Under the pieces are notes generated by a model, which saw only the letters and a program-made list of their open reading frames with translations, made no database searches and was not told where the DNA came from. A stretch of 64,000 bases of DNA from Lophium mytilinum (Eukaryota; Ascomycota; Dothideomycetes; Mytilinidiales; Mytilinidiaceae), in NCBI GenBank assembly GCA_010093605.1, contig MU004184.1:763897-827896 (forward strand), written 5' to 3'. Below are positions 43,917 through 54,749 of the stretch, in pieces (the first letter of the stretch is position 1; every line of letters begins with the position of its first letter). The translations under genes were made by a program, and so were the position numbers.

Positions 43917-44598
43917 CGATAGGCTTTATTGATGGATGGACACCGTGTGAAAGGGTGGAAATTTCTGGCAAAGGAAGACTAGAGCAGCGCTTCTCACAAA
44001 TTGTAGTGACAGATGAGAAAGAAAGTGTTGACAGTCAGAAAAGAATAGAGGATTAGAGATGGGAACTCGATGGGCCTATATAATGAGCATCTCGCCGGGG
44101 AAGTCGTGACGTGAAAGACAGGCGAGCTTTTTGTCTGAGCACCGAACAAGGCATTGGAAACTGGTGGGCTGGTGTAACAAGTGGTACTAGGGCAGCCCAA
44201 TCTTGCTTCAACAGCGAGAGGATGTATAACCAGCTCACTCTTGTGCCATTATTTGGTGTGTGTTTCTAAGTGAATCCAGTAATAACATGTTAGAGCTCCA
44301 CCGTCCAGGTTGCCATATGTCGCTTCCAGCCATCAGATCGATCTAGAAAATTAAGCCATAAATCTGGGCACACAGATCTGTCACTACTTAGCTTCAATAT
44401 TGCTCACTTGCCACCACCGTAAGGGGTAGCCTGACTGCTACGCAGCTACATAGTCAAGAGACAGTGTAATCTGCATTGCTTGAAACTCGACATCGCCTTC
44501 GCATCTTCTAAATTCTCGGGGGGCGCCCATAGCAGCTCTTATTAGAAGAGTTCTATTACAATTCAAGATTTATCATCTAGCTCCGATATTCCCACTGT
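43917..44598. other. Intergenic region, no gene recognised
   Basis: A 0.68-kb gap that should hold the FAD oxidoreductase promoter and ligase B terminator. No motif or convincing frame is visible. Confidence 0.5.
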
Positions 44599-46443
44599 CT
44601 ACAGCTTTGCCTTGACCGTCTTCCCGCTCTTCTCTTCCTCTTCTGCCCTCGCCTTCAAAACCCTCCGCAAGATTTTTCCAGAAACCGACTTCGGAATTTC
44701 CTCCACAAAATGCACACCACCCCTCAGCCGCTTGTGGCCTGCCACCTTTTCCGCCAGCCACTCAGCAATTTCATTGGAATGCTTTTCGCCAACCGGCTCT
44801 GTCGCCTTCGAGGCGACAACATACGCTCTCGGCACCTCCGTTGCCCGCGCCTCGTCATATATTCCAATCACCGCCACGTCGTCAACTAGAGGGTGTCCGA
44901 CGAGTAAGCCCTCAAGCTCTGCAGGCGGCACTTGGAACCCCTTGTACTTGATGAGCTCTTTCACGCGGTCCGTGATGTAGAAACTGCCGTTCTCGTCCTG
45001 GAATCCGACGTCCCCAGTTTTGAAGTAGCCATCCTCGGTTAAGGAGTCTGCCGTCCGTTCGGGATTGTTGAGGTACCCTTTGAAGACATTCGGCCCCTTT
45101 ACCCAGAGTTCGCCTGTCTGGCCTGCTGGGACCTCCTCGCCAGCTTCCGACACATACTTGGCGGTCAGGTTCGGCAAAAGACGACCAACACTACCAATAG
45201 TCTTGTCCCACTCGCTCCAGGGCTGCATATGGGTGGTTGGGCTAGTCTCGCTGAGCCCGTACCCTTGCTTAACCTTGATTTTGAGGCGAGAGTACAGCGT
45301 CTCTACGAGATCTCTGGTCAAGGGAGCGGCGCCGGAGTTGAGCATGCGTATGCTGCTCAGGTCGTACTTGGAGACGTCTGGATGCTTGGCGAGGAGGAGG
45401 ACGACGGGTGGCACTACGTAGGCGAAGGTGACACGGTAGGTTTGTATGATGTCACAGAAGGCATCCAGGGAGAACTTGGGGAGAACGTAGAGCGTTAGGC
45501 CAGCGCGAAGAGCGTTGTGTATTAGGCACGTGAGGCCTGCAGGTTCATGTTAGTATAAGTATAAATAGTAATTCTGGGAGTACATACCATATATGTGGAA
45601 AAAGGGCAGAAAGGCTATGATTCTATCCCCGCTCTTGTCTGGCCCGTTGTCCCACTTCAGCATATTTACCTCTCCGCTTATGGCTTGTAATGTATTCGCA
45701 ACAATATTCCGATGGGTGAGCATCACGCCCTTAGGATGTCCCGTCGTGCCAGAGCTGTATACCAAGAAGGCTAGGTCCTCGGCTGGATTTACTTTCGTGC
45801 GTCGATAACGCGCGGTACCAGACGTGTTCCTGATGCTTGAGAAATGCTTCACGCGCGCCTCTTTGTCTCTCTCGTCGCCCATGACAATTATGCGGTCATG
45901 AGGGATTCCGACAATTGAGGCGGCTTTCTTCGCCGTAGCTAACAGAGCAACCTGAGTAACCAGCGCCTTCGCACCCGAGTCTTTGAGTTGGAACGCTAGC
46001 TCTTCTACGGTGTAACCCGGATTCGCTGGTGATAGGATACCGCCAGCCCAGTGGCAACCCCATGTTATAGCAGGAGTATCGATGCAATTAGGGGTGAAGA
46101 GTGCTGATTGTTCATTTAGAAGTATTTCAACCACCAATACGTCGTAGGCACGTACCTAGCACGTCACCCTTTTGCCAGTCCCATAGCGCTTTGAGGCCTT
46201 TGCCAAAATCGATGGCGGTGCTCTTGACATCAGCGAAGGTGTAAGTGCGAGATGTGAAGGGGTCAATGTAGATGGCTGGTCAGGATTAGCTTTAAGGACA
46301 GGGAATGGTGGGAATCCGGGGAAAACATGTGGAAAAAGCTTGCCCTTGTCGTCCGGATATGGCTTGTCGTTACGCTCGAACAGAAATGCCCAGATGTCGA
46401 GATTAGGGATATCAATCGACGGGTACAAAGAGTCAGTAGGCAT
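44599..46443 (-). CDS. 4-coumarate:CoA ligase-like acyl-CoA synthetase, peroxisomal (copy B)
   Basis: Four exons, 46443-46344, 46275-46156, 46103-45588 and 45536-44599, give 557 residues with phase kept throughout. Intron 1 (46343-46276) starts with GCAAGC in place of GT; only this GC-AG splice yields DDKAIYIDPF, the expected family text. Motifs: VYSSGTTGHPKGV, FLPFFHIYG, LNSGAAPLT, GYGLSETSP, GYFKTGDVG, ITDRVKELIKYKGFQVPPAELE and PKSVSGKILRR. The C-terminus AKL is a type 1 peroxisome signal. An upstream in-frame Met at 46458 adds five residues. It is a more typical fungal 4CL-like enzyme than copy A, and the two are clearly diverged paralogues. The substrate is unknown. Confidence 0.93.
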
Positions 46444-47055
46444 TGTGACTATAGGCACTAGACACTTTGCGAGTTGAGAGGTTCTGTTGAAGAGAAAAAG
46501 GCGGACAGTGCAGAATGTCAGCGTCTTTCAACGCCCCAGAGCCCCCTCGTCATGGGAGGTGCTCCACAGCAGCAGAACATCAGGGCGGCAAGCTATCCGG
46601 TTCTAAACGGCTTTGGAGAAAAAACATGGCTGCGATGCGGGGACGAATACCGAGGCTTTTACCCTTTGAGGTCTAGTATAGAACGTTGGCTTCGAAGAGT
46701 GGGAGACGAGACAGGGAGATAGAATGGAATGAAGCACACCGAAAAAGCATGACGGCGTATCCATACGCAGCTTTCAAGGTTATGTGAGCGCTACTGCAAC
46801 GAAAGGATTTAATCAGATAGGGGGGTGCTGGGCGGCTTTTATTGTACTCGGCGTACCCTAGGATCAAGCTGACGTCTGTCACTGACCAACCGTCGCCGAA
46901 TTTCACCTCGAACAGCCCGAGGTAGTCACCAGCTTCAAACCTCCAAGAGTGCTTATACATATCACCACGGCTGCTTATCCATGCAATCTTGTCCCTAATT
47001 CTCGAGGGTGTCGAATTGCCCTTAGCAGATATCAACACCTTGAATCCGTCACACA
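46444..47055. promoter_or_regulatory. Divergent promoter region, ligase B / thioesterase
   Basis: About 0.6 kb between divergent starts, so the two genes may share control. No specific motif is recognised. Open frames here are extensions or shadows. Confidence 0.4.
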
Positions 47056-48054
47056 ATGCCTTCCTGGGCAGAAGCAACCGCCATTACACCCGTCGACTCT
47101 CACACCTATTCTGCATTCCTCCATTCGGACTGGTGTATTGGGAAAGGTACATCGCGTCACCAACTCGTTCTATTCAGCTAGCTAAACTCCATATAGTGCC
47201 TCATGGCGGCTTTGTAACCGGCTGCTTCCTACGCGTCGTCGAAACCCACTACAGCACCACCCTCGCCGCCCAGAAACAACCCCATACCATCACTCTACAC
47301 CTGGAATTCCTACGTCGCACAGAGGAAGGTCCGGCGACATTCAAGGTCAAAGATGTGAAGCTAGGCCGGCAGACCTCCGTGGTTCATGTAACCATGTCAC
47401 AAGACGGACGCGACGAAGTCGTGGGATATATTACCAATTCCAACATTCACACCGAAGCGGGCCTCTCCTTTGACACAAAATACGCTCTCCACCCGCCCCT
47501 GCCACCCGTAGACGTGCATAAGCTCCGAGACGGCAATGATGAGAATTGGGTATATTCGCCCGTGTCACACTCTGAGTTCCGCAAAGCGAGTACGAAGGTC
47601 AAATGGTACTTCCCTAAGGCCGGGCATCCCCACAACTCCGTGGTGGACGAATACCTCTGCTTTTCAGACGGTAGTCGATTTACCAACTCAAGTATTGGAT
47701 ATGTGTCCGACTGCTTTCCGCAGATCATCGAGTCCTATGTGAGCAAGAATCAAGGCGGCACACATTGGTACCCGACCTTGCTCTTGAATCTAGACATAAA
47801 GAAGTCGCTCCCTGAGGAAGGTGTCGAGTGGTTGTTCGCCCGGGTACGTGCGAAACGAATTAAGAATGGCAGGTTCGATTTAGAGGTCATTATTATGGAC
47901 GACTCGGGGGATGTCGTAGCCTTGAGGTATTTGCTATTCTATTCTTGTACCAAGTACGGCTATACTGACAGAATGCAGCCACCATGTGTGTCTTGTATTG
48001 AGTGCTACGAGGAACCTAGCAAAGAGGAGCACAGCGAACTCCGGCAAATTATAG
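47056..48054 (+). CDS. Acyl-CoA thioesterase-like double-hotdog protein
   Basis: Three exons, 47056-47146, 47197-47926 and 47979-48054, give 298 residues. The start MPSWAEATAITPVD gives the N-terminal hotdog with SDWCIGKVPHGGFVTG formed across intron 1; an upstream in-frame Met would read through the intron and lose this join. ITLHLEFLRRTEEGPATFKV and TSVVHVTMSQDG follow. The second hotdog contains WYPTLLLNLDIKK and WLFARVRAKRI, and the last splice gives VALSHHVCLVLSATRNLAKR. This is the pattern of the fungal thioesterase-like superfamily (PF13622 type). The C-terminus GKL only weakly resembles a peroxisome signal. Divergence from an acyl-CoA ligase suggests a joint role in acyl-CoA metabolism. 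Confidence 0.88.
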
Positions 48055-48421
48055 ATGAGAAACGATCTATTCAATATACCCACTGTACACATGGATTTAC
48101 ACGAACTTATTTATATCCTCATGTCACTCAATGCATTCGATCTCATGACATCTGAAAATGTGTTCTTTGCTGACGTGCGCCGCCTTGGGTATCTAAGCAA
48201 TCCATCAAAGTACTTCGTTCAGCCAGCCGCCCTTATGTGAAATCCTGAATAAGACTTGCCCCGACGCCAACCAAATGAATTTTCAGAGTAATTACCCATC
48301 AGCCGACACCTTTGCAGGCGGTTTCCTCCCGTATATGAAAGTCCTTCAAACGTTAGTATGATCTTCCGATTTAGTGACTATAGCCATCAAGAAGACTTTT
48401 GGTACATCTAGAAACCGCAAC
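48055..48421. other. Convergent 3' intergenic region
   Basis: The gap between convergent stops of the thioesterase and methyltransferase genes. No feature recognised. Confidence 0.5.
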
Positions 48422-49655
48422 TCACACTTCATTATAGGCATGCACTCCTTTTTGTCTCAGCATGAGCCTCATCTCAGCCAACATCATCTGGACCTTCTCA
48501 GTCTTCCACCCCAGAACAGCTGTGCAGAGATACCAGCACCACCCCTCCATGCCTTGTTCGAAATTCAACCGGTTCCAAATCCCGATCTCTTTAAGTCTTT
48601 GATCCTTACACCATCCTCCTATAGGCCATTTGAAGCGGCGCTCGGTGATATCGACAAATCCCGCACCGCTGAGAGCATCTTTAACTTCGTCGGACGATCT
48701 TATAATAGGTTTTCCATATGCTTTGCCTCCATCGAATGTCACCTGATTCCACTGATGATAAACAGAGTCAGGCGATATAGTATCATCGTCAGATGTTATC
48801 GGATTGCCTTCGACGCACTCAATCCAGCCCCCGGGTTTAACATGTGCAAATGCCTCGGCGTATAATGAAGACCAATTAGCCACAGCACCATTGAGAAGCC
48901 GGATGTGGATGAAGTCGAAAGATTCTTTTGTATAGAGCCACTCTTCGCAGCAGTCGTCAATTTCGAATTGGAGGTTAGGAGGGACCATGGATGGTTGTAT
49001 GGGAGAAAGATCTGTTCCGATGACCGAGGCGGAGGGAAAGCGATCTGCGAATTCTCTGCGCTGTGTTAGTTGAATACTGAAAGGTGTGGAGGTGACTGAC
49101 ATTGCCCATATACCTGTCCCTGTTCCCACGTCTAGGACACGCTGGATCCCTGTCAGCTAAACGGTACTGCCTTGGGATGTCATTGTCCTTGCCTGAGGGT
49201 GCTTTCCAATTGGTGCGAGGAATAATTCGCCGTCTAACGTCAAGTTAAATATATGATGCCTATCGTGTTGCTCAGTATTTGTCTCGCAGAACCGCAGCCT
49301 ATGTTTTCTGGCACCCCTACCTACATTATATCATTTTGATCCGACTGCTGTTCATCGTTTGGCCACCTATCGATATGATAAGCAGAGGGGAATTGTGTTT
49401 CCTTGAAGCGTTCTTGCCGTACAGGTATTCTCCTTTCCTGAATCCATTGTAGCGGCGCCCGTTCCGGTATGTGTAGTTGTATATAGACGATTTGAGAGAC
49501 GTTGTCTCGCTGTTGAAGTTGCTCAGACAATGTTTCCTGCATGGATCCTTCGGAGCTACTTACGACGCAGCATCGCCATCTCCGTAGCTGGAGTCGGCTT
49601 CGGAATTGCTGTCCTGGGAGCGATAAGTGACCGAGTCCACAGTATCGAAAGACAT
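48422..49655 (-). CDS. LaeA-like SAM-dependent methyltransferase
   Basis: Six exons, 49655-49564, 49509-49423, 49366-49325, 49259-49193, 49141-49101 and 49055-48422, all in phase, give 320 residues. The N-terminus MSFDTVDSVTYRSQDSNSEA is disordered, as in the family. Then YRNGRRYNGFRKGEYLWPNDE, HHIFNLTLDGELFLAP and the SAM-binding motif RVLDVGTGTGIWAIEFAD (Gly102-Gly106). IGTDLSPIQP, FEIDDCCEEW, FDFIHIRLLNG and VKPGGWIECVE complete the fold. Intron 4 (49192-49142) is GC-AG with a consensus CAG/GCAAGG donor. Proteins of this kind range from LaeA, a global regulator of secondary metabolism, to cluster-bound small-molecule methyltransferases; which applies here is open. The position beside acyl-CoA enzymes favours the latter. 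Confidence 0.92.
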
Positions 49656-51941
49656 TGAAGAGCTCAAAAGGCCCAAACATACTACAGTGGTATCATCACT
49701 GACTAAAGGGACCCCGTCGCCGGTATATGACATATTTCCCCCTGGAGATGAAGTTGAAAGAAAGAAAATCGAATCGCAGATGATGTCTGACAGAAGGCCG
49801 GGGCGTGGAAGCTTAACATCCTAGAGCGCAGGGGGATACGCGGCGGTTTAAACTTTCCCAGGATTGAGCGGGGTCGGCCTTGAGCATTGAACTGATCACC
49901 CACAGCATGAAATTGAGTTTGGGGCGGGACATGATGGAGTCGCGGGGGACGATATTGGACTATAGGGCTTTAGGGACTACTTTCGGTTGCTCCTATCCGA
50001 CCCACTTTCGATAGTCTTCTACCTTTGATGGATCAGCTCTGCAATAGGTACATCGGGCGAGTCGATTCACGTGACCGGGAACTTTCTTCAATATCGTGTA
50101 GCGCTGACGCTAAGGGGTAGGGCCCGCAGGAACGTGGCAGTCGGTCATGAATCGTGCAGTTGCTCGGACCGCTGCGGCACAGCTAGGGCAACCCTCCCGT
50201 ATCCCCAACACGCCAATGGAGGCCGACTTTCGTCGATACTTGCGGTGCTGTGTCCACGGACTACAAACATGGGGGGCAGCCAGGTAGCTTTAGGAAGCAC
50301 GGAGATCTTTCTCCATACTTTCGAAGTCACAGGACCGCATTGGACCCGTTGATGAACAAGTCGATCCATCCAATAGTATATTTTCAGGGGTCTAAAATGA
50401 TTTGCCATGGGTGTGTGGGTATTGTATCGGCGATTCCTAGCAACTTTTTCACCGTCGCTTAAGTCATTACTGAGGTTGTTGAGCTCCTGTCTGACTGGTG
50501 TTATCACAACTTACTTGGCTAGCAGAGAAGAGCTATGATGGGGCCTGCAGCCTCATCTCGACGTGCAGGTTGAGACGAATCAGCGTGGAAGCCAACGGCC
50601 AACTTCTGTCCCCTACCCGCTATTGGTATGATCAACAACCCAAGAGCAATCCTCATGTCTGCGACCAGGCTTCGTCGAAGAGAAAGTGGAAGTCCAACAC
50701 CGTTTGCGTTGGCCTAAAGCGGTGCAAGCGTGCAGAAGCACAGACAGAGAGTGTACCCTAAGGATAGGAAGCTTATAACCAGCACCACAGACTCGTAGAA
50801 TGCCACTGTTTTGTTCTGTTTTGTTCAGAAGAACCTGGCGAGGCAGATGCCGAGTACGGCGGAGCACCACATGCAGTCTGGGGTAACGTTACACCCGAGT
50901 AGCAGACCGTAAGCTAGACCAACTTCTCTATGTCACTTCGCGTTCGACAACCTCGTTGGGCTTGTGTTACCGCATGTCCAGTCCTTCCTACCTTTGTACT
51001 TCAACATGCCGATTTTCACTGCGCGGAAGGATTGACCAACCCCTAGCACGCTTGTAATGGTCAGCGGCGCTACCGTGCTTGCGTATCTCATCGTGGAATG
51101 TTTCGAATCCTTCCAAAATGTCTGGCAGCACCCGCTATCTCGGTGTCGGGTCCGCGGCTTGCGGCAACGACAGATTTGTGGATGGTTTATGTGGAGATCG
51201 TATGGAGACGCCGTTTTGCCACGTGCTGGAGGATCTGCACAAGAAGCACGGTGAGCGACTACTACAATTTAGGTATTGAAAACTGTTTTGGGCAACACTT
51301 CGCGATTGAACTGACTCGCGCCTCCCGTGGCGGCGTGGTCCGCATGAGTCTGAGTGCGATACGCTCAGAATACGACAAGCATAAAGTCTAACTTATAAAA
51401 GGCACTATCATATCCCTCGCTTCCTTACCGACGTTTCATAGATCATCAAAATTCCACATTAACGCAGATATCCATAGCTTCACTTTGCGAACCCGCAAGC
51501 CTACTGGGGTATCTGATACAAAACCAGGTGGGACAAAGAACAGCGTCCATCACAGTTTCATCAAAGATCGCTCGTCTCTTAGAAGTATCACCTGTAGGAA
51601 GCTAAAGAAAAAAGCACAGATAGCTTGAATCGATAACTGAATTATCTCGACGAAAGCAACTGAGGCAGGCCACAAGGCTGAGTGGCTGATCGTTGAGAAA
51701 ATGACTCTCAGTAATAATTTAAGTGAAATCACTCAATTTGCCACCGCACAACTGCATTGGATGATTTCAGCAACATTCAATGTTGTGGTGAGGGTGACGC
51801 AACTATTTGGCCCCTACTGCGTTTGTAAATCAAGATGTCAATGAGCATGGCGATTGGCATTATCAGGCAGTCACAAAAACCGATACACGAGGCTTTACTA
51901 TGCCAGGCTACAGAACGCTCCAAAACCACAAGCGCTATCAT
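49656..51941. other. Gene-poor region, no gene supported
   Basis: This 2.3-kb stretch holds only overlapping frames under 121 codons. The one worth noting is 51118-51279 on the plus strand, 53 residues starting MSGSTRYLGVGSAACG, followed in another frame by Cys and His residues up to 51391. No family, signal peptide or workable intron joins them, so it is not called as a gene. Confidence 0.4.
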
Positions 51942-53771
51942 TTACGTACCCGGTAATTTAATACACGTCCCATACTCCTTCAGCATAGACCCCACAACCA
52001 CCATGCCAGCTACAGCCGGTGAACCGGCAAGAAGTAGCCAAACCGCCCTCCCCAGTACACTCGACGTCTTCCACTTGCCCTTGACCTTCACACCAACAGT
52101 GTCTTTCTTACCAAACTCCGCTACCAGATAGCCGATGAAGCTTCCCCAGGCCAGCCAGAGCATGGTGATAGCGCGCTGCACGATTGTGCTTTCGCCGGCG
52201 CGAAAACGCGAAAGGATACCGATTGGCATGAGGGGCGTCAGCGAGATGAGAAATGACAGATTACGGCTACGCTCAAGATAGCGAGTGCTGCGGGGAAGAA
52301 TGCGTTGCGGCCATCGCGGCTTGTCAAGGGCATACAGGTTGTTGGATAGCAACTGGGCGTCCAACCGCGTTGGATCGGTCCGGTTGTATGCGATGGGTGG
52401 CATGCTCGGGATGAACAGCGACTCCCTCTTCAGTGGGAATGATGGCGGCTCGGTGTTGACTTTGACTAAAATTTCTGGGTGTTTGCGGTTGTAATGTTCG
52501 GATGACGTTGAGGAGTTGTACCTCGCATACAGTCCATCGGCTGCTAACTCAAACTTGACGGAGCTTCCAACAAATGACATTCCAGCGGCCGTCGAGTATT
52601 TTGAGAGGTGGATGGCGGTGTCTGCTTGGTATACTTCGCCCACCGTTCCGTCGTAGTAGCCGTCTAGTCCTTTTCTCCTGCGCTCCTCAATCATAGTGGG
52701 GGAACCGACGAGGTAGACGGCGTCATAGTCTGGCCGGCTCAGTGCACCCAAAAGGTTGATTATGCTCATGACAGCATATGGTGCAACTGTAAGTCCAAAC
52801 GAAGCATATCCGTATCGGTCGAGTTGATTCCCACGAGTCTGGTAGAGTGTCCTCGTCGCCAGAATCGCCTGTCCCAGCGCAACCAGAACCTTGATAGAGT
52901 CATAGGCCGAGGCAATGCGGTCGGTCGCGTCGTCGTGCGGCAGTTCCCTGACAGGCGTGCACGACGGCAGCATGATGATAGAATAGCCCGGCTCGAGGTC
53001 TGCTGGCGCACACCGGATGGTTCGCGAGCCAACAGTGTCTGGGCATTCCTGTCTGCTGTATGTCCACGGGACAGGATACGTGTACAGGTTGACCTCCGGT
53101 GTCGAGTCAGAGACTGCGATGGAGCTCATCTCGATGTGAGATGCGCCGGCCAGCAAACCTTGATCGTCATCCATCGGCGAGCCAACTTGATGCTCCGTCA
53201 CATACACGCCGTTCTCTTTCTGCTTGCCCAACGCAACGGGCGAGGCGGAGGGCTCGTGGGAGGGCTCGTGGGCCTCTACCCGCAACACATTGTCGACTAT
53301 CTCATCGCCATCCCGCGGCACCCAGTCGCTAGACCGCACAATCATGCACAGCGCACCCGCGCGCCGGGCTTTCCTCAGATCCTTCTCTTCCTCGGACGAC
53401 TGGTCTCCGAACTTCTTCTTGACGGTCTCATAGCCCACGAAGATGGCTCGCAGGCCGCGATATGCCCCAAAGGCGGGGAACAGCAGCGATGTGAGGGCAT
53501 TGGTCAAATGCGATCCGGGGCCCTCGCCCGGCAAGACGACGACGGTGAGCGCGTGCGTGACATAGTTGACCAGGAAGAAGACAAGAATGTCTTCCCACTG
53601 CGTAGGCGTGCAGAGGATCTCGGTGTTGCTGTAGGTGGTCGAGCCCTCCGGGACGATAATGGTGATGTTCTGCACGACCTTCGAGTCTGGAGTGGGGGCC
53701 GCTGACACGCCTAGAACTAGCGCTGCCAGCAACGCAAGGGCGGCGATCATGCTTCGAGATTTCTGCAACAC
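51942..53771 (-). CDS. Multi-pass membrane protein with signal peptide, function unknown
   Basis: A single open frame of 609 residues. A signal peptide is clear (MIAALALLAALVLGVSA at about 8-24, cleavage before APTP). Hydrophobic segments follow near 62-80 (ILVFFLVNYVTHALTVVV) and 88-110, then a long hydrophilic stretch (120-285), a pair near 290-345 (YASFGLTVAPYAVMSIINLL) and three near the C-terminus (LSFLISLTPLMPIGIL; ITMLWLAWGSFIGYLVAEF; AVWLLLAGSPAVAGMVVVG). The pattern is common in uncharacterised fungal membrane proteins. No transporter or enzyme motif is visible. The alternative start at Met8 would leave the signal peptide intact. Confidence 0.8.
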   Translation of the reverse strand: MLQKSRSMIAALALLAALVLGVSAAPTPDSKVVQNITIIVPEGSTTYSNTEILCTPTQWEDILVFFLVNYVTHALTVVVLPGEGPGSHLTNALTSLLFPAFGAYRGLRAIFVGYETVKKKFGDQSSEEEKDLRKARRAGALCMIVRSSDWVPRDGDEIVDNVLRVEAHEPSHEPSASPVALGKQKENGVYVTEHQVGSPMDDDQGLLAGASHIEMSSIAVSDSTPEVNLYTYPVPWTYSRQECPDTVGSRTIRCAPADLEPGYSIIMLPSCTPVRELPHDDATDRIASAYDSIKVLVALGQAILATRTLYQTRGNQLDRYGYASFGLTVAPYAVMSIINLLGALSRPDYDAVYLVGSPTMIEERRRKGLDGYYDGTVGEVYQADTAIHLSKYSTAAGMSFVGSSVKFELAADGLYARYNSSTSSEHYNRKHPEILVKVNTEPPSFPLKRESLFIPSMPPIAYNRTDPTRLDAQLLSNNLYALDKPRWPQRILPRSTRYLERSRNLSFLISLTPLMPIGILSRFRAGESTIVQRAITMLWLAWGSFIGYLVAEFGKKDTVGVKVKGKWKTSSVLGRAVWLLLAGSPAVAGMVVVGSMLKEYGTCIKLPGT

Positions 53772-54749
53772 TCAACTCGACATTGATGGCGCCCTGGCTT
53801 TATAAGAACTGTGCCCCTCACTTGAGCCGCAGTACTCCAGCGAGACGCGCCCTCGCTCTCATTTGGACGCTGTGGCGCTTTTGAGGCGCGCCTCGGCCGC
53901 CTTGGCCGCAATAGCTGGGCCAGGGCGCCAATCGGCCACCAGCTGCACGTCGCAGAATCAGCTCAGGAGTCAATCAGGAACGAAGGCGTGCAGACGAATG
54001 TCGAGGGTGGTCTTAAGGCTACTGAGAGCTATGGCGGCGGAGGGGGCGAGTATTGCGGATGTAGTTGTGCCGACGGGTGGAAGAGATCCTGGGAGATTGG
54101 GGCTTCCGAATGAATGAGCTTCTAAAGAAAGTCTTGTCTTCGTCTTTGGACCTGTGAAGGGCGATTGCCTCGAAGTTGAGCGTCTCGATTTCTACTTTCA
54201 TATGTCCGATTCTCATCTTGGATAGTGGATATCTTGCAAGGTCTATCTGCGGCCTTGCGATTCTTTTTCCTATACGAGACATGGGGACACTTAATGAGTA
54301 TGAGAGATGGAGTTTTGAGTACATTGATCAACGAGTCCGTTAACGAGACGCACTTCTGGTCCTAGGGTACCCATATCACAGTTTATGAAACGAGACGTTT
54401 TAAAAATATTGTCTATTTTTTTGGGGGGTTTTCCTATCTGTTTGGTCTATCAATAATTTGAAACGCTACATCGTTCATACCTGACTGAGTTACAGTTGTC
54501 AACAGGAAGTCGAGACTAATCATGTCCATAACAGCTGTTGAAATAACGTCGGCGCTTGAACATAACGAGACATCGGGGCGTTACATGATGTGGTGAAGTA
54601 TGATTTTGCGAAAAGGAACCATTCCAGAAATCTGTGCTGGGATGCAAAGAAGACAATTGAGACACAAAGTATGCTTGAGGTTCAGAATGTGCGACGTCAT
54701 GCCCTTTGCACACCCGGAATTTGGAATGGCAAGAGCTCGAGTGTCGATC
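53772..54749. other. Intergenic region, no gene recognised
   Basis: About 1 kb with small frames on both strands and homopolymer runs near 54414-54427. It contains the promoter of the membrane protein gene and the 3' end of the Cys-rich protein gene. Nothing else is seen. Confidence 0.5.

Noticed and set aside
46989-48155. 388-codon continuous frame as the thioesterase gene
   Set aside because: It reads through two introns. Starting at 47056 and splicing twice restores the conserved PHGGFVTG and SHHVCLV segments, so the continuous frame is an artefact at both ends.
52824-53705. 293-codon plus-strand frame
   Set aside because: Shadow of the membrane protein gene; Arg/Asp-rich text with no domain, opposite a frame with a clear signal peptide and membrane segments.
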